A stretch of DNA of 64,000 nucleotides from Lunularia cruciata (Eukaryota > Streptophyta > Marchantiopsida > Lunulariales > Lunulariaceae): contig OX419761.1 of the NCBI GenBank assembly GCA_948567375.1, forward strand, positions 17,362,501 to 17,426,500. The letters run 5' to 3'. Below the pieces are notes generated by a model, which was not told where the DNA came from, did no database searches, and saw only the letters and a list, made by a program, of their open reading frames with translations. Every line of letters starts with the position of its first letter. Positions within the stretch are counted from its first letter, which is position 1. The position numbers and the translations under genes are program-made. This document shows, piece after piece, positions 1 to 10,990 of this stretch.

Positions 1-2520
1 TGGGTTGGATAAGATTTGTTGTGTTGAGAGATTCATATTGCCCTTGGTTTTGTCAACCTTTTTTGGAAATTTATGTTAGATTTTTTAAAATTTGAATAAG
101 ATGATTAGTATTGGTTATAAATGCATTCAAAACTTCAAATCTACTGGATAACCGAGTCAGTAACTAAATTCTTATTCTTGATGCAGTATTTAAATAACCA
201 ACATTTTAAAGATTGGTATAAAGGTTAATGAAAATTTAAATGCTAAATTTGCATCAATTTAAAATTTGATAAAAAAATTTAGTTTTATCAGTGAAAGGAT
301 GTGAATTTGACGGACAAAAATCTGTGCAGAAACAATCAAGATATGTAATCAGTAAATTAATCCAATGTTATTTTCTGTCCATGTAATCACAAACTTAATA
401 TGAAAGTTTGGATAACCATGCAAATTAAAAAGAGAATTAAATAGATGAGATATCTCTAAAACTATAGTCTCTGCTTTAGAAAAGAAAGGGCACTGAGGTT
501 TAAAGGTAACAGATATTAAGTTTTAATTTTCCATCCAAACTTTATAGTATTATTAAAATATTAGGGTTCATGCATCGAAGGATACAAATATAGGTTAAGA
601 GTATTCTTGCTAAGTCCCAAAAACAATTTATTTGATTTCTAATCATGTGCCACATAAGTGTAATGAGTTGAATGCCACTATGGTTTAGATAAGCTTAGTT
701 CTATCATGCAAATTAGACTTGATCACAATAAAGAGATGAATATTTTAATAGATTTTAATAGAATAGATGAATATTTGAATGTTTATCTATTTCAAACCTC
801 GATAAACATATAATAGATGAGTATCTTTAAACATAACCTTTGTCTAATTCAAAAGCCGCAAACACATTATCAGCCTATTATCGAAGAACCGTGTTCAAAA
901 TACTAATTAACCGTGTTTAATTAAGCTTAATTCGTGTATTACCCAACAAAAATAATCGATCAACATGAGCTATGGAGAGTTTCGGACGAAAAATATAGAA
1001 TTGAACATAGAATATTAACCTTCGGATAATTAAAACTTCTTTATGAGGTTTGACTATCTACACAAAATGCAGAAATTACATCAAAATGAGTATCATTGAA
1101 TTCACTTACTTCGAAGAAATTATAACTTCATTAACATTCAACCAAGTGGTATGAAAGCTTCCGTAAGTGGCAACCATAACTTAGAAAACTTTGAGACGAC
1201 ATTTGTCCTCATTCAGCATGGCCTGATCTTTTGCAATGCTCTTTTTCTTCGTGTTTCTTCCTTTAGTGCCTGGAGCATGAAGGAGATCAAGGTGCTTATG
1301 GATCTCTGCTCATTTCTCCAGTTGAAGACGCTAAATATCATGAAGGCAAGGACCATGGTTCAAACTTTTAAGTGCTGACAATGATCGAAGTTCTAAGATG
1401 ACATGAGATTGGAATTGGTCAAGTAAACGTAAAAGGGAATAGAGTTTGTGGTTCTATTGAGTTTTATGAGATGGATCAAGCGTTAAAATGAAGTTTTTTG
1501 AGATTGCCCAATCGTGAAATACGACCTTATATTGGGTAGAGTGGACGAGAGTATTTAAATGATCGATACAGTACGAGGAGATTTAACAGAGTGGTTAAAT
1601 CCTTCACACCTTTTTCAAAATTTATCATAGTTAGAAACTATTTCGTAGATACATTACGAGGAAAATTATTATAGCAGTTAAATCTCTCATCGTCCTTGTA
1701 AAATTGTCATATTTATTTTTATATTTCCAACGAAACAGGTTCTTAAATAGATCTTGAGCTTGTTACGTTGATTTGAGAGGGACTAGGATGATATACGATT
1801 TCTTTATTGAAGATTCCCTTATCTCGTATTAATTAAGGCAGGCACGCACTTTGTTTGTCTACTATGTAAACGGACTAAACCGTCGTTTGACATTGCTGTT
1901 ACCGGAGACTCATCACCCAAACATGAAGGGACAATTCTCTATTTCCAATCTGATGAATAAAAGTATTAGGAACTACCGGTATGAATCACGAGGTTCTAAA
2001 ATCCTGGCTTGAAATTCTAAAATATGGTTATACTACAGCATTTTCTGCTCCGTAGGCAACGCCTGATTACAGCATTGATAATTATGACCCGAAAGTCCAT
2101 TTTGCCACAAGTATAAGCCACACTATCTTACTCGCAAATTTGTTCCCCTGTTGGTTTTAGCCAGAGCACACGAGTTAACTTTCAATACAGTATCTATAAT
2201 GTTTAGATCTTTTTCCAACGTTGCTTTACATTGAGTATTGATGACATGTTTTGGCATCAAAGCTCGCTACTTATAAACACGTAAACGAGTGCGGGCCCAA
2301 GGAAAGAAATGCAAATAGACATGTAATGAATCGAGAATAAAACTTATTTCATACAAGGATCCCTTTATAATCTTATCCAGGTCTGCATTAATAACGGTAA
2401 TGGTCCAAAAAATTTCTTTTATTTTCTGAAAATATTTTAGAAGCTAAATGTACACTTAGAAATTCTACAGAGTCTTATTTGCTGATAAAACACTTAGAAA
2501 TTCAAACGCTTCTACGGCTT
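1..2520. other. AT-rich spacer, no gene seen
   Basis: No reading frame here resembles a known protein and no tRNA, LTR or transposon protein motif was found on either strand. The 75-codon plus-strand frame at 1151-1378 is short and has no family resemblance. Short AT-rich direct repeats occur around 740-840. This is best left as unannotated intergenic sequence or repeat too decayed to recognise. Confidence 0.6.
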
Positions 2521-2529
2521 TAATGAATT

Positions 2530-2840
2530 TTCGAACGGTGGAAAGGTCAACCTCGTAGAACACATGAAGGATGGGAAGACCACATCAAGCCGAATTTTCG
2601 AACTGGGCTAGACTTTCTAGTCTCTGGCCCCTTCTTTATGGCCAATGTAATCTAGATTGAACAAATAGAAAAAGCTACTTGTTTATCATTCAAGCGAACT
2701 AGATGTGCTCCGGAATACGTTCATGAACCCAAACTAAACTTCCAATAAAGGACTTGCCAATATCCACCGGAGAGAGACGACTGCGCAGAAAACACTAAGG
2801 GCGGGAAGACCCCATCGAGCCGTACAAGGGTGAGACGAAC
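2530..2840. repeat. Two copies of a dispersed 'GAAGAC...CATC.AGCC' repeat
   Basis: Two stretches near 2550-2600 and 2776-2836 share a core of roughly 55 bp. It contains GTAGA(A)ACAC, then GGGAAGACC, CATC(A/G)AGCCG and, in the second copy, TACAAGGG(T/A)GAGAC. A third copy lies at about 14098-14160. The copies differ at a minority of positions and do not share a long open frame. No terminal inverted repeat, poly-A tail or target duplication is obvious, so the family type is unknown. Confidence 0.6.
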
Positions 2841-3344
2841 AAACGAGGTAAAATGAAACGAAGCCTTCGTAGTAGTGGGATGAGAACTTTGCTTTACTGC
2901 ACCTAAGACGTCGTAAGGTTTACAAAGTATCTGATTGTTCTCCTGTGGATTGCATCAACCAAAGTAATATATAATATATGTAAGGTAATATATTCTTCGA
3001 CATGCAAACAACAAACACAAGTACAACTGCCGCCATAGTTATGAAGTAGACGCCCAGGACTAGACAAAATGAGTAGTAGTATGTGGATGAGTACGAAAAG
3101 TTTTCCATTGTAAGAGATAACAACTGGATCATGAGAAGTGATAGAACTAAGATGCCCCGAATGATCATCATCGTGCTTTTGTTTTCTCGGCTCTTTACCC
3201 TTCCACATTTGAAATAACCATGAAATCTGAAATACACAACATGAAATACAGTACACAGCACTCGAATCTCTGGTTGAACGTTCTCGCAAGGTGATCAGGC
3301 TCCCACGATGGAGTTTCAACTTCTTCATGCTCTCTGCAATTAGT

Positions 3345-3423
3345 GCCAAACAAACAATTAGTGTGTATCATGCGAAAGTGAACTATCGCCAAAAAAACAA
3401 TTAGTGTGTATACTGCGAAAGTG
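3345..3423. repeat. Small tandem duplication, period 43 bp
   Basis: A segment starting GCCAAA and ending GCGAAAGTG occurs at 3345-3380 and again at 3388-3423, both containing ACAATTAGTGTGTAT. Only a few bases differ. Overlapping minus-strand frames (2903-3392) have no recognisable homology and are not called as genes. Confidence 0.7.
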
Positions 3424-3617
3424 GAAGAGAGGTCTTAATGTCCAAACGTTCATATTTTACATTGTTGTTGTAAACAACAATGGATATACTATTTAACATA
3501 TTTGTCGAGAGTGCGCAAGAATATATTATGTTAGATATACGGTTGCAATTCTCATTTTTATATTTCAGAGCATATTTTATTTTCATATTTCATAGTGCAC
3601 TTTAAACATGGTGTCTA

Positions 3618-3851
3618 TTACTCTATAATTACTCTATGGATACAACTAGTTGATATAATATATAGGAAATCATCACACTATATGATACTTTTTCAAATAC
3701 GCCAATAATATATAGAGACCTTATGACTTGCTTTACTCTACAATTACTCTATAGATAACACTGGTTGATATAATTTATAGGAAAGCAATCACACTAGATA
3801 ATACTTCTTCATATAGTCCAACAATAATATATAGACCTTATGATTTGCTTA
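3618..3851. repeat. Direct tandem duplication, period about 115 bp
   Basis: Two adjacent copies start TTACTCTA(T/C)AATTACTCTAT at 3618 and 3733 and end around CCTTATGA(C/T)TTGCTT. They differ by scattered substitutions and small indels. The sequence is AT-rich and non-coding, lying just upstream of the outer gypsy nest. Confidence 0.75.
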
Positions 3852-3986
3852 ACTCAAATGTCTTAGGTTCAGTAGGGCAGATTCCTTGTACCGATACCAT
3901 TGGTGCTTAGCAATTTATTAACTCCTATATTTTATCATTGTAAGACTTGATGGGATAGTTAGAGGCAGTTAGAGCTACATTAGTGA

Positions 3987-4213
3987 GTGGTGTTTCTTGG
4001 TGGGGTACTTCTGGTGTACTCGTGGTGGTTATGGTTATGATTTGAGTTACATTAGCACGATAGAGTTCTTTGGGGATTCTAGGAGAGATATTACGGTTAC
4101 TTGGTTGGTGGTGATTCTTGGTGGGATACTTGTGGTGTACTCGTGATGGTTACGGTTATGATTTGAGTTACGTTATCATGATAGAGTTCTTTGGGGATTC
4201 CAGAGGAGATATT
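3987..4213. repeat. Direct duplication, period 121 bp
   Basis: Copies at 3987-4092 and 4108-4213 share the run from GTGGTG.TTCTTGGTGGG through GATAGAGTTCTTTGGGGATTC. The second copy runs into the frame that encodes the gag-like segment of the outer element, so this duplication probably affects its 5' leader or the start of gag. Confidence 0.8.
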
Positions 4214-4709
4214 GCTACAATGTGTAGAGAGTTTACACAAAATGGCATTTGGGATCAATTTGTATCACAAGTCCCGGTGAGGGAAGAGATTGACTTTGAT
4301 TTGGGGTTGATATTGGAGTTGATTTAGTTGAGAGTGCACTTGGTGTGTCTGCACTATTGTTGTGTTATGTGGACAAGATTTATGAAGCATCCAAAGGTCT
4401 TGGTGCTACTTTAGTACAATGGGTACCATTGAGTTGGATGATTTCATCTAGAAATTTGATAGTTGGTGTGATATGTGGTAGTGTAGAACTCAACTTTGTT
4501 CACACCTTCATGGCATGGAAGAAATTTTTCAAGCACTTGGAGAGTTTGCAACTGGATGACTACCATGAGTTAAAAGGAGCTCACTTGGAGGTGATCAAGC
4601 TATGCAAACAATATTGGTCTCCAAACTACATCTTCATCACTTCAAGTTTGATTTCTAAGGGTAAATTGGGAGTACACACAAGTTCTAGCTCTAGTAACAT
4701 TGGTGTATC
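4118..4709 (+). pseudogene. Gag N-terminal part of the outer element (broken)
   Basis: Two overlapping-style frames, 4118-4327 and 4345-4709, carry an acidic segment and then a longer segment with a weak basic/aromatic stretch (K-K-F-F-K-H-L, C-K-Q-Y-W) and a serine-rich end. A stop near 4325 and a frame change separate them. Alone they are not recognisable. The reason to call them gag is that the frame ending at 4709 continues without interruption at 9952 once the inner transposon is ignored, and the continuation holds the zinc knuckles. Confidence 0.5.
4705..4709 (+). repeat. Target-site duplication GTATC (left) of inner gypsy element
   Basis: GTATC here matches GTATC at 9947-9951 immediately after the right LTR. 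Five bases is the usual duplication length for Ty3/gypsy integrase. Confidence 0.8.
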
Positions 4710-5061
4710 TTAACAATATGAAGTTTAGCAATAAAGTTAGTAGGGCTAAAAAAGTAGCAAATGAATCAAATTAGCCTAGAATATTCCGAAAGTATCTAAG
4801 AAACTTCTTGGGAAGCTTCTTGGCTAGCTTAGCTTATAGCTCAAGTAAGTAGCTTTCAAAAGCTTCTAACTAGCTTAGCTTGCATGCCAAGTAGGCGGCT
4901 TCTAGAAGGAAGCTTCTTGAGAAGCTTCTCAAGGGCCTTGTATGCTACCTATAAATACTAAAGCCAAAGCTCATGCTAGACATTTGGAGTTTTCACTCAT
5001 TGAAGTGTCCCAATGTGAGCTTCCATTCTCCTATTTCTCTCCTTGGTTTTGGACTTTTATA
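4710..5061 (+). repeat. Left LTR of inner gypsy element
   Basis: About 352 bp, matching 9534-9946. It starts T-TAACAATATG where the right copy has TGTATCAATATG, and ends TTTTATA where the right copy keeps TTTTACA, so both terminal dinucleotides are damaged. It contains short AAGCTTCTTGAGAAGCTTCT-type repeats and a TATAAATA box near 4950, which would be the element promoter. It is about 60 bp shorter than the right LTR because of internal indels in those short repeats. Confidence 0.85.
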
Positions 5062-5062
5062 T

Positions 5063-5078
5063 TGGTATCAGAGTAAGA
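5063..5078 (+). other. Primer-binding site, initiator tRNA-Met
   Basis: TGGTATCAGAGTAAG directly follows the left LTR. The first 11 bases fit the plant initiator tRNA-Met 3' end used by most plant Ty3/gypsy elements. Confidence 0.85.
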
Positions 5079-5464
5079 ATGGAATGGATGGAATTTATGG
5101 AATTTATGGACCACCAAATCCACTTCCGCCAAACCATTGGGATTTTCATGTCCAAATATTACCTAAGCATCATTTCACACAATTCATCACCTTGCTCATT
5201 GGGCAAGATTTTTTGTATATGATCACCTTGTTTGAGGAACCCTTGATACTTCCGGTTGTAACTTATGGAGAATAGTGGGCGTGTTGCATCTATGTGTTAT
5301 CAATTAGATAAATTGGGAGTAGTAGGATAGAGTAGTAGCTATGGCGGTAATATTGGATGTTATCCTTGCAATACAACAGCAAATCAAGCACCTTACTAGA
5401 TTGTTGGATGAACGAGACCAACAACGATAAGAACATATAGAGAGAGCGCAAATTCAAATGGAGA

Positions 5465-6250
5465 AGATCGCATTTGATTTCCAAAACCCAAGGTGTTTGA
5501 AGGCAAGGATCTTTTGAGCACAATGGAGATTTTTATGTTTGACTGCGAAAGCTACTTTGAAGCCACCAATCTTCAAGATGAACAAAAAAGATTCTCTTGG
5601 CTTCTAGCCAATTGGATGGTGTGGCAAAAATTTGGTGGTAATTTTGAATGGAGCAAGCTGAACAAAAAATTGTTGCACCAATTTTGACATGGGTAGAATT
5701 CAAGGATGCAATACTTGGTCAATTTCAAACTATAAATGCCACCCAAGCCACACAAGATAAATTGGCAGAGTTGAAGCAGATTGGCTCAATAAGGAGCTAC
5801 ATCACATAATTTCAAAACGTCATCATGCAAATTGCAGATATACAAGAAGGTGAAATTATGGATCAATTTGTACGAGGATTGAAGTCACAAACCAAATTAG
5901 AGATGACCATGCGAGAAACAAAAAATGTAGAAGAAGCCATGCAGTTGATTGAGTGCTTTGATTCCTTGGTTGTGACAACCTGGTCTCAACCTCGACCTAC
6001 ACAAAGCTTACCAATACAGTACGCACGAGTGGAAGAACCGGCACCAATGGAGATGTTGATGCTATGCAACATAGACCACTTGGTACAGTGGATAGAGAAA
6101 GATTGCAACAAAATGGAGGTTGCTTTTATTGTTGCCAAGTTGGACATTGCATTGCTAAATGTCTACTTAGGAATAGGCAACCTAGACATGTCACACAGAT
6201 GGAGTTTGTGGAACAAAATGATCAGGGAAATGAGGAATCCCAGTAGGAGA
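5465..6250 (+). pseudogene. Gag of inner gypsy element (frameshifted)
   Basis: The capsid-like region is spread over frames at 5493-5687 and 5825-6060, with aromatic and acidic residues typical of retrotransposon gag (F-D-C-E-S-Y-F, W-S-K-L). A retroviral zinc knuckle at 6121-6162 reads C-F-Y-C-C-Q-V-G-H-C-I-A-K-C, a full CX2CX4HX4C pattern, but lies in a different frame from the upstream part. The product would bind and package element RNA. At least two frameshifts and several stops prevent a full-length protein. Confidence 0.8.
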
Positions 6251-6272
6251 TTTCAAGCCACCTGTTGGGAGC

Positions 6273-6569
6273 TTGATTTGTTCCAATGGGATTGAAAGCT
6301 TGACCTATGCAAGTTTGCTTCACTTGCAAGGTATGATATCTAATTGGGGTTGTAGGATTTTGGTTGATTTTGGAAGTTCAGAGAATTACATGTCTATGCA
6401 AGTAGCAAAGGAATTGGGTATTCCTATCAAGTCATTGATTGGAAGTAGATTGATGATGGTGGATGGTAGAAAGGGTTCTGGATTCCGTACCTCACATCTT
6501 GTTACTATTAAGATTGGGAAAAAGTATTTGGTGGTGTATGAGGTTTGTAGTGGCACCTTTACACTATGA
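6273..6569 (+). pseudogene. Aspartic protease of inner gypsy element (active site altered)
   Basis: A retropepsin-like segment: the expected D-S/T-G-A active site appears as V-D-F-G-S-S-E-N-Y near 6361-6387, followed by the hydrophobic strand G-S-R-L-M-M-V-D-G typical of this domain. The Ser/Thr next to the catalytic Asp is Phe, so cleavage activity is unlikely. It sits between gag and reverse transcriptase as in other Ty3/gypsy elements. Confidence 0.75.
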
Positions 6570-6717
6570 TATCATTCTAAGACTACCTTGGCTTGAACAT
6601 CATAAGGTTCAATTTGATTGGACCCGATGACAAATTCAAGTACAACACCAAGGTAGGAATCTCCAAGTAGGTTGTCTTTCACCTTCGAGTAAGACACTTA
6701 AGAATAATCAGACCCAA

Positions 6718-6897
6718 GATGGGAAGTTTGTTGAGAAGGTAGCCATATAGCATGCCTTGACAAGAGAGGAGCTCCAAGATGAGAAGTTTTCCAAGAAGGC
6801 AACCATGGAGCAAGCTTTGAAGAGAGATGAGTCCCTAGATAGGAAGTTTGTTAGTGAAATAGCCATAGAACAAGCTTTAGAGGAAGATAAGTATGTT
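6718..6897 (+). repeat. Three in-frame 60-nt repeats between protease and RT
   Basis: Units at 6718-6777, 6778-6837 and 6838-6897 each encode 20 residues of the form D-x-K-F-x-x-x-x-x-[IM]-x-x-A-L-x-x-[DE]. The period is exactly 60 nt, and units two and three lie in an open frame that continues to 6984. One stop (TAG near 6748) interrupts the first unit. It is a charged, probably helical linker expansion; no function is claimed. Confidence 0.85.
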
Positions 6898-6984
6898 TTT
6901 GCGGTGTGGATCAAGCCGATTGCACAAGGACAATTTGAGGAGAACCAAGAGCCTCATCAAGCAATGGTTGATCAAATGGTTTAG

Positions 6985-7620
6985 GAGTTTGCGGATGTGT
7001 TTCTGGATGATCTTCTGAAGGAATTACACTCTGATTGTGATATGCCCTTCAAGATTGAGTTATTGCTAAGGAGTACTCCAATGAGTAGACCAATCTATTG
7101 GCTCTCACCAAAGGAGTTGGAGGAGTTGCAAACAACACTTATAGAGTTGTTAGAGAAGGACTTCATACAACATAGTACCTCTCCTTGTAGAGCATTGATA
7201 CTATTCATTCCAAAGAAGGATGGAGGACTTTGTTTCTGTAATGATTATAGTGGGCTCAATAAGCAAATAGTGAAGAATGCATATCCCTTGCCTTGGATTG
7301 ATGACTTGCTTGATCAATTGAGTGAAGCACAATACTTTTCCAAGCTGGATCTTTGTAGTGGCTATTGGCAAATCCCCATTGATAGGGAAGATGTGCAAAA
7401 GATGGCCTTTCGCACAAGGTATGGGCATTTTGAGTGGAAAGTTCTACCTTTTGGACTCACTAATGCTCTACCAATCTTCATAGATCAAGATCATCGGGTG
7501 TTGGATGGACTATTGGATTGATACATGGTGGTGTTCTTGGATGATATCTCAATCTATAGCAAGATAGAGGTAGAACACAGGAATCACGTGTGAGAAGTTC
7601 TAAGTCAACTATGACAATAG
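6985..7620 (+). pseudogene. Reverse transcriptase of inner gypsy element (in-frame stop)
   Basis: The open frame 6997-7521 carries N-terminal RT landmarks in order: L-S-P-K-E-L-E-E-L, F-I-P-K-K-D-G-G, N-D-Y-S-G-L-N-K, Y-P-L-P-W-I-D-D-L, Y-F-S-K-L-D-L-C-S-G-Y and L-P-F-G-L-T-N-A. A TGA at 7519-7521 stops the frame two codons before Y-M-V-V-F-L-D-D, whose catalytic Asp pair is at 7540-7545 in the same frame. The active-site aspartates survive but the protein cannot be made intact. Confidence 0.9.
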
Positions 7621-7929
7621 AAATTTTATTACAAGAAGTCAAAGTGTACTTTTTGGCAAAAGGAAGTTACCTTCTTGGGGCACAAGATGTCATTTGAGGG
7701 GATCAAGATGGAAGAGGAGAAAATCAAGGCCATTATTGATTAGCCTACTCCAAAGAATGCTACAGAAGTATGGGCATCTAATGGACTGGCCAGTTTTTAC
7801 TAACGGTTCATTCATTATTATGCTCATGTGGCTACACCATTGATTGACCTTGGAGAAGGACTTGAGCCTCTAGTGGACCACCAATCAAAAAGAAGCATTC
7901 TAGAAGTTGAAACATATGGTGTCTTCAAG

Positions 7930-8340
7930 GCCTATTCTTCAACCGTATGATCCTCAACTACCCTATGTGGTTGATTTTGATGCTTCTAACTTTGCAATTG
8001 GAGCCGTGTTGCAATAGGAATTCCCAAATGGACTACATCCCATTGCCTTTGTGTCTTGCCGACTCAATACGGCTGAAAGAAACTACTCTGCTTGAGATCA
8101 AAAACAACTTGCAATGGTATATACCACCAAGGTATGGAGGCATTACTTCTTGGGGAAACAAGTGATTATGCAAATTGATCACAAACCATTGTTGCAAACC
8201 TTACACTTAGAACACATCAAGAGTCGACATCATTGATGGAAGAAACAACTCTAATTTTTTGATATCAAACTTGAGTACAAACCAGGTTGGTTCAACGTCA
8301 TCCCTGATGCTTTATCACAACAACCTTATTTGAAGTCTCT
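7930..8340 (+). pseudogene. RNase H region of inner gypsy element
   Basis: Translated segments include V-D-F-D-A-S-N-F-A-I-G-A-V-L (first catalytic Asp of the gypsy RNase H domain), Y-F-L-G-K, I-D-H-K-P-L and P-D-A-L-S-Q-Q at the domain end. Several stops interrupt it (for example TAG near 8014 and TGA near 8089). Its position directly after RT and before integrase matches the family. Confidence 0.8.
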
Positions 8341-8564
8341 TCCTCTCATCACAATGGCAATTACAACGGTGTCAATTGACTCCAAGGTCCAAAATGAGTT
8401 TTAGATAGCTCTACAATAGTATCCCTTCTTCCAAATGGTACATGGTCACCTTACAACATGCAACAAGGAGTACAACACCTTCTTCATCAAGGAGTTCCTT
8501 CTATTCTATGAGGAACGGATCTATGTTCCAACCAAAGGTGATCTTTGACTTGTGTGCCTTCAAG

Positions 8565-9460
8565 AAGCCCATGATTTACCCATAGTTGGTCACATGGATG
8601 TGACCAAGAACTTGGGTACCCTCCAATACCGATGGTGGTGGCCCAACATGACGCAAGATGTTTGAGAATTTGTCTGATTGTGTGAGAGCTGCCAACATAA
8701 CAAGGCCAACAATAAGAAGTCAAGTGGACTCCTTCAACCACTTGCTATTCCATCCACTCGATGGGAGCATGTGAGCTTGGATCTCATCACATCCTTGCTC
8801 AAGACAAAGCAAGGACACATAGCAATTGTGGTGTTTGTGGATAAGCTTAGTAAGAAAATCCACTTGGCACCAACTTGTGATATTGTGGATGCTCCAACCT
8901 TAGCGCAAATCTACTTCAACAATGTCTTCAAGCATCATAGGATGCCATGTGTACTCATCTCCAACCGTGATCCTCAATTTACTGGGAAGATTTGGCAAGC
9001 ACTCTTCCAGATACTTGACACCAAGCTTGCTTTGTCCATGGCATATCATCCTCAAACTGACGGACAAACCGAACATGCAAATCATACATTGGAAGATATG
9101 TTGCATGCCTTTGTCAATGCCCACCATATCAATTGGGATGAATGTCTTGCAGTTGTAGAATTTGCCTACAACAAGTCCAAACAAGCAAGCACCAGATTTT
9201 CTCCTTTCTTCCTCAATTTTGGCCAAGAGCCGCTTGTTCCAAATTCTCTTCTTGCTTCCATCCCATCTCAGGTTCCTCATACTTCAACATTCTTGACCAC
9301 TATATCCCAATCTCTCCAACAAGCCAAATCTCACCTCCTTGTTGCTTAGAATCATCAAAAACAATATGCAAACCACCATGGTCGTGATCTCACCTTTGAA
9401 ATTGGTGATAAAGTCATGCTATCCTCTAGTAAGCTCCCTCTCCCACTTGATACGTCTAGA
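8565..9460 (+). pseudogene. Integrase of inner gypsy element (catalytic Asp lost)
   Basis: The HHCC zinc-binding part is visible at about 8565-8700 (A-H-D, G-H-M, C-E-S-C). The open frame 8678-9349 holds the core: first Asp in S-L-D-L-I (codon 8780), then L-I-S-N-R-D-P-Q-F, where the second catalytic Asp is Asn (codon AAC 8963-8965, one G-to-A change from GAC), and the Glu in Q-T-E-H-A. After 9349 the C-terminal part is short and broken and reaches the LTR with no chromodomain. Integration activity is therefore not expected. Confidence 0.88.
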
Positions 9461-9533
9461 TGCATAGATGACCATCTAGGAGTTTGAAGCTTCACTGGAA
9501 ATGAAGATGTCACCAACTAGCGGTGGGGGAATA

Positions 9534-9946
9534 TGTATCAATATGGAGTTTAGCGACAAAGTTAGTAAGGCTAACAAAGTAGAAAATAAGACAAATTAGC
9601 CTAGAATATTCTGGAAGTATCTAGGAAGCTTAGCTTGTAGTTCAAGTAAGTAGCTTAGCTTGCAGCTCAAGTAAGTAGCTTTTAGAAGCTTCTAACTAGC
9701 TTAGCTTGCATGCCAAGTAGGCGACTTCTAAAAGGAAGCTTCTTGAGAAGTTTCTTGGTTAACTTGGCTTGCACTCTAAGAAAGCGGCTCAAGGAAGCTT
9801 CTTGAGAAGCTTCTCAAGGACCTTGTATGCTACCTATAAATACCAAAGCCAAAGCTCATGCTAGGCATTTGGACTTTTCCCTCATTGAAGTGTCCCAATG
9901 TGAGCTTCCATTCTCCTAATTCTCTCCTCGGTCTTGGACTTTTACA
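9534..9946 (+). repeat. Right LTR of inner gypsy element
   Basis: About 413 bp, from TGTATCAATATGG to TTTTACA, so it keeps the canonical TG...CA ends. A purine tract (CGGTGGGGGAATA) sits just before it and would prime plus-strand synthesis. It contains a TATAAATA box near 9835 and is followed by the GTATC target duplication at 9947-9951. Confidence 0.88.
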
Positions 9947-9951
9947 GTATC

Positions 9952-10990
9952 CAATCGAGGTGCACTAGTTGGAGATGGTGCTACTACAAGTGGAAGTACC
10001 ACTATAGGAGGTAGTGCAATATTGGGGTTTAAACAGATGGTGAAGTTCTTCTAGTGTTTGAGGTAGAACTACCAAGGATTACGGATTGATAAGATAAAGA
10101 GCATGTAGGAGTTCTAGCGGAAGGCTAGAGAGAGCCTACACAATGCATAGACTCGTATTAGATGGTTAATCAATTTCACTTAGGGAGTTATTGAGGCCCA
10201 AGCAATCCAATATTGGTGTGAGATCCTAGAAAGGGAATTGTGACATAGAGTATGTGATACTATGTTATTGCAAGCTACCCCACCTACTTTAGCAATGGTT
10301 TTTAGTTTGGCTGAGCGCGTTGAGCTCAACATGGTGCAAGAAAGAGTGATGATATTTGGATTTGGTACGGAGCTCTCATCCATAGTTGTTACTTCTTCTT
10401 GAGTGTAATAGAGTGCACCATATTATGTTGGCTTTTGAAGGTAAAGTAGACAACCCAACTATTATGGAGTGAGTGGAAGGCCTAGTGTAGCTAAACCCTT
10501 ATCTTCATTTATTGGTCAGCAATAACCAATGAATAGTGGTGTTGCTCATTGGACTTGTGGTGGAACTCACCACAAGAGAGAGTGCACTCAAGGTAGTGGA
10601 CATGATACCTTTGGTGGATCATAGTCAACATAGAGACAATGTGATCATTGCCATTGATTTGGTCACACTAGTGATGGATGATTTGACCTTCACCTGGAGT
10701 TATGGAGTGGTAGGGCTGCTATGGCAAGTGGTAGAGGAGCTTTAGGTCATGGAGGACGATGTGGTGGTAGAGGACACACACCTAGTAGGGGTGCAATACT
10801 TGCCTTTCCTTTTGATACAACCATGGCTACTCGGATTGAGTAATTGGAGCAAACATGGGCTAGTATGCCCATAGCTCAGAGGAGGCATATTTTTGGTGTT
10901 GAAGCTCCCACCTCTTATGTTGGTGATAGAGACATCTTGGATTTTATGTGCAAAGCAATACAAGTAGATGCATTTGCCATAGTTTTACGA
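9952..10990 (+). pseudogene. Gag C-terminal part of the outer element, with zinc-knuckle remnants
   Basis: The frame continuing from 4709 reads into a region with many stops. It includes a capsid-like stretch around 10100-10380 (Q-Y-W-C-E-I-L-E-R-E, M-V-F-S-L-A-E-R-V-E-L). Two knuckle remnants follow. At 10547-10585 is H-W-T-C-G-G-T-H-H-K-R-E-C, a CX2CX3HX4C pattern whose first Cys is His. At about 10637-10681 is C-D-H-C-H, F-G-H, T-S-D-G, with a stop where the last Cys is expected. A Gly/Arg-rich stretch comes next. These support a nucleocapsid origin. Confidence 0.65.

Larger units (their letters stand above)
4710..9946 (+). mobile_element. Inner Ty3/gypsy LTR retrotransposon (decayed)
   Basis: This is a 5.2-kb element with a left LTR (4710-5061), a PBS complementary to initiator tRNA-Met at 5063, gag, protease, reverse transcriptase, RNase H and integrase regions in Ty3/gypsy order, a G-rich tract (GGTGGGGGA) before the right LTR, and the right LTR (9534-9946). 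Flanking GTATC duplications show a single insertion event. The coding region has many stops and frameshifts, and the sequence after integrase is cut short with no GPY/F module or chromodomain visible. It is therefore non-autonomous today. Insertion was into the gag region of an older element. Confidence 0.88.

Noticed and set aside
4704-4709. Left LTR start placed at TGTATC (4704)
   Set aside because: This looks like the canonical TG start but leaves non-matching flanks (ATTGG against GTATC). Placing the start at 4710 gives a perfect GTATC duplication and keeps the outer gag frame.
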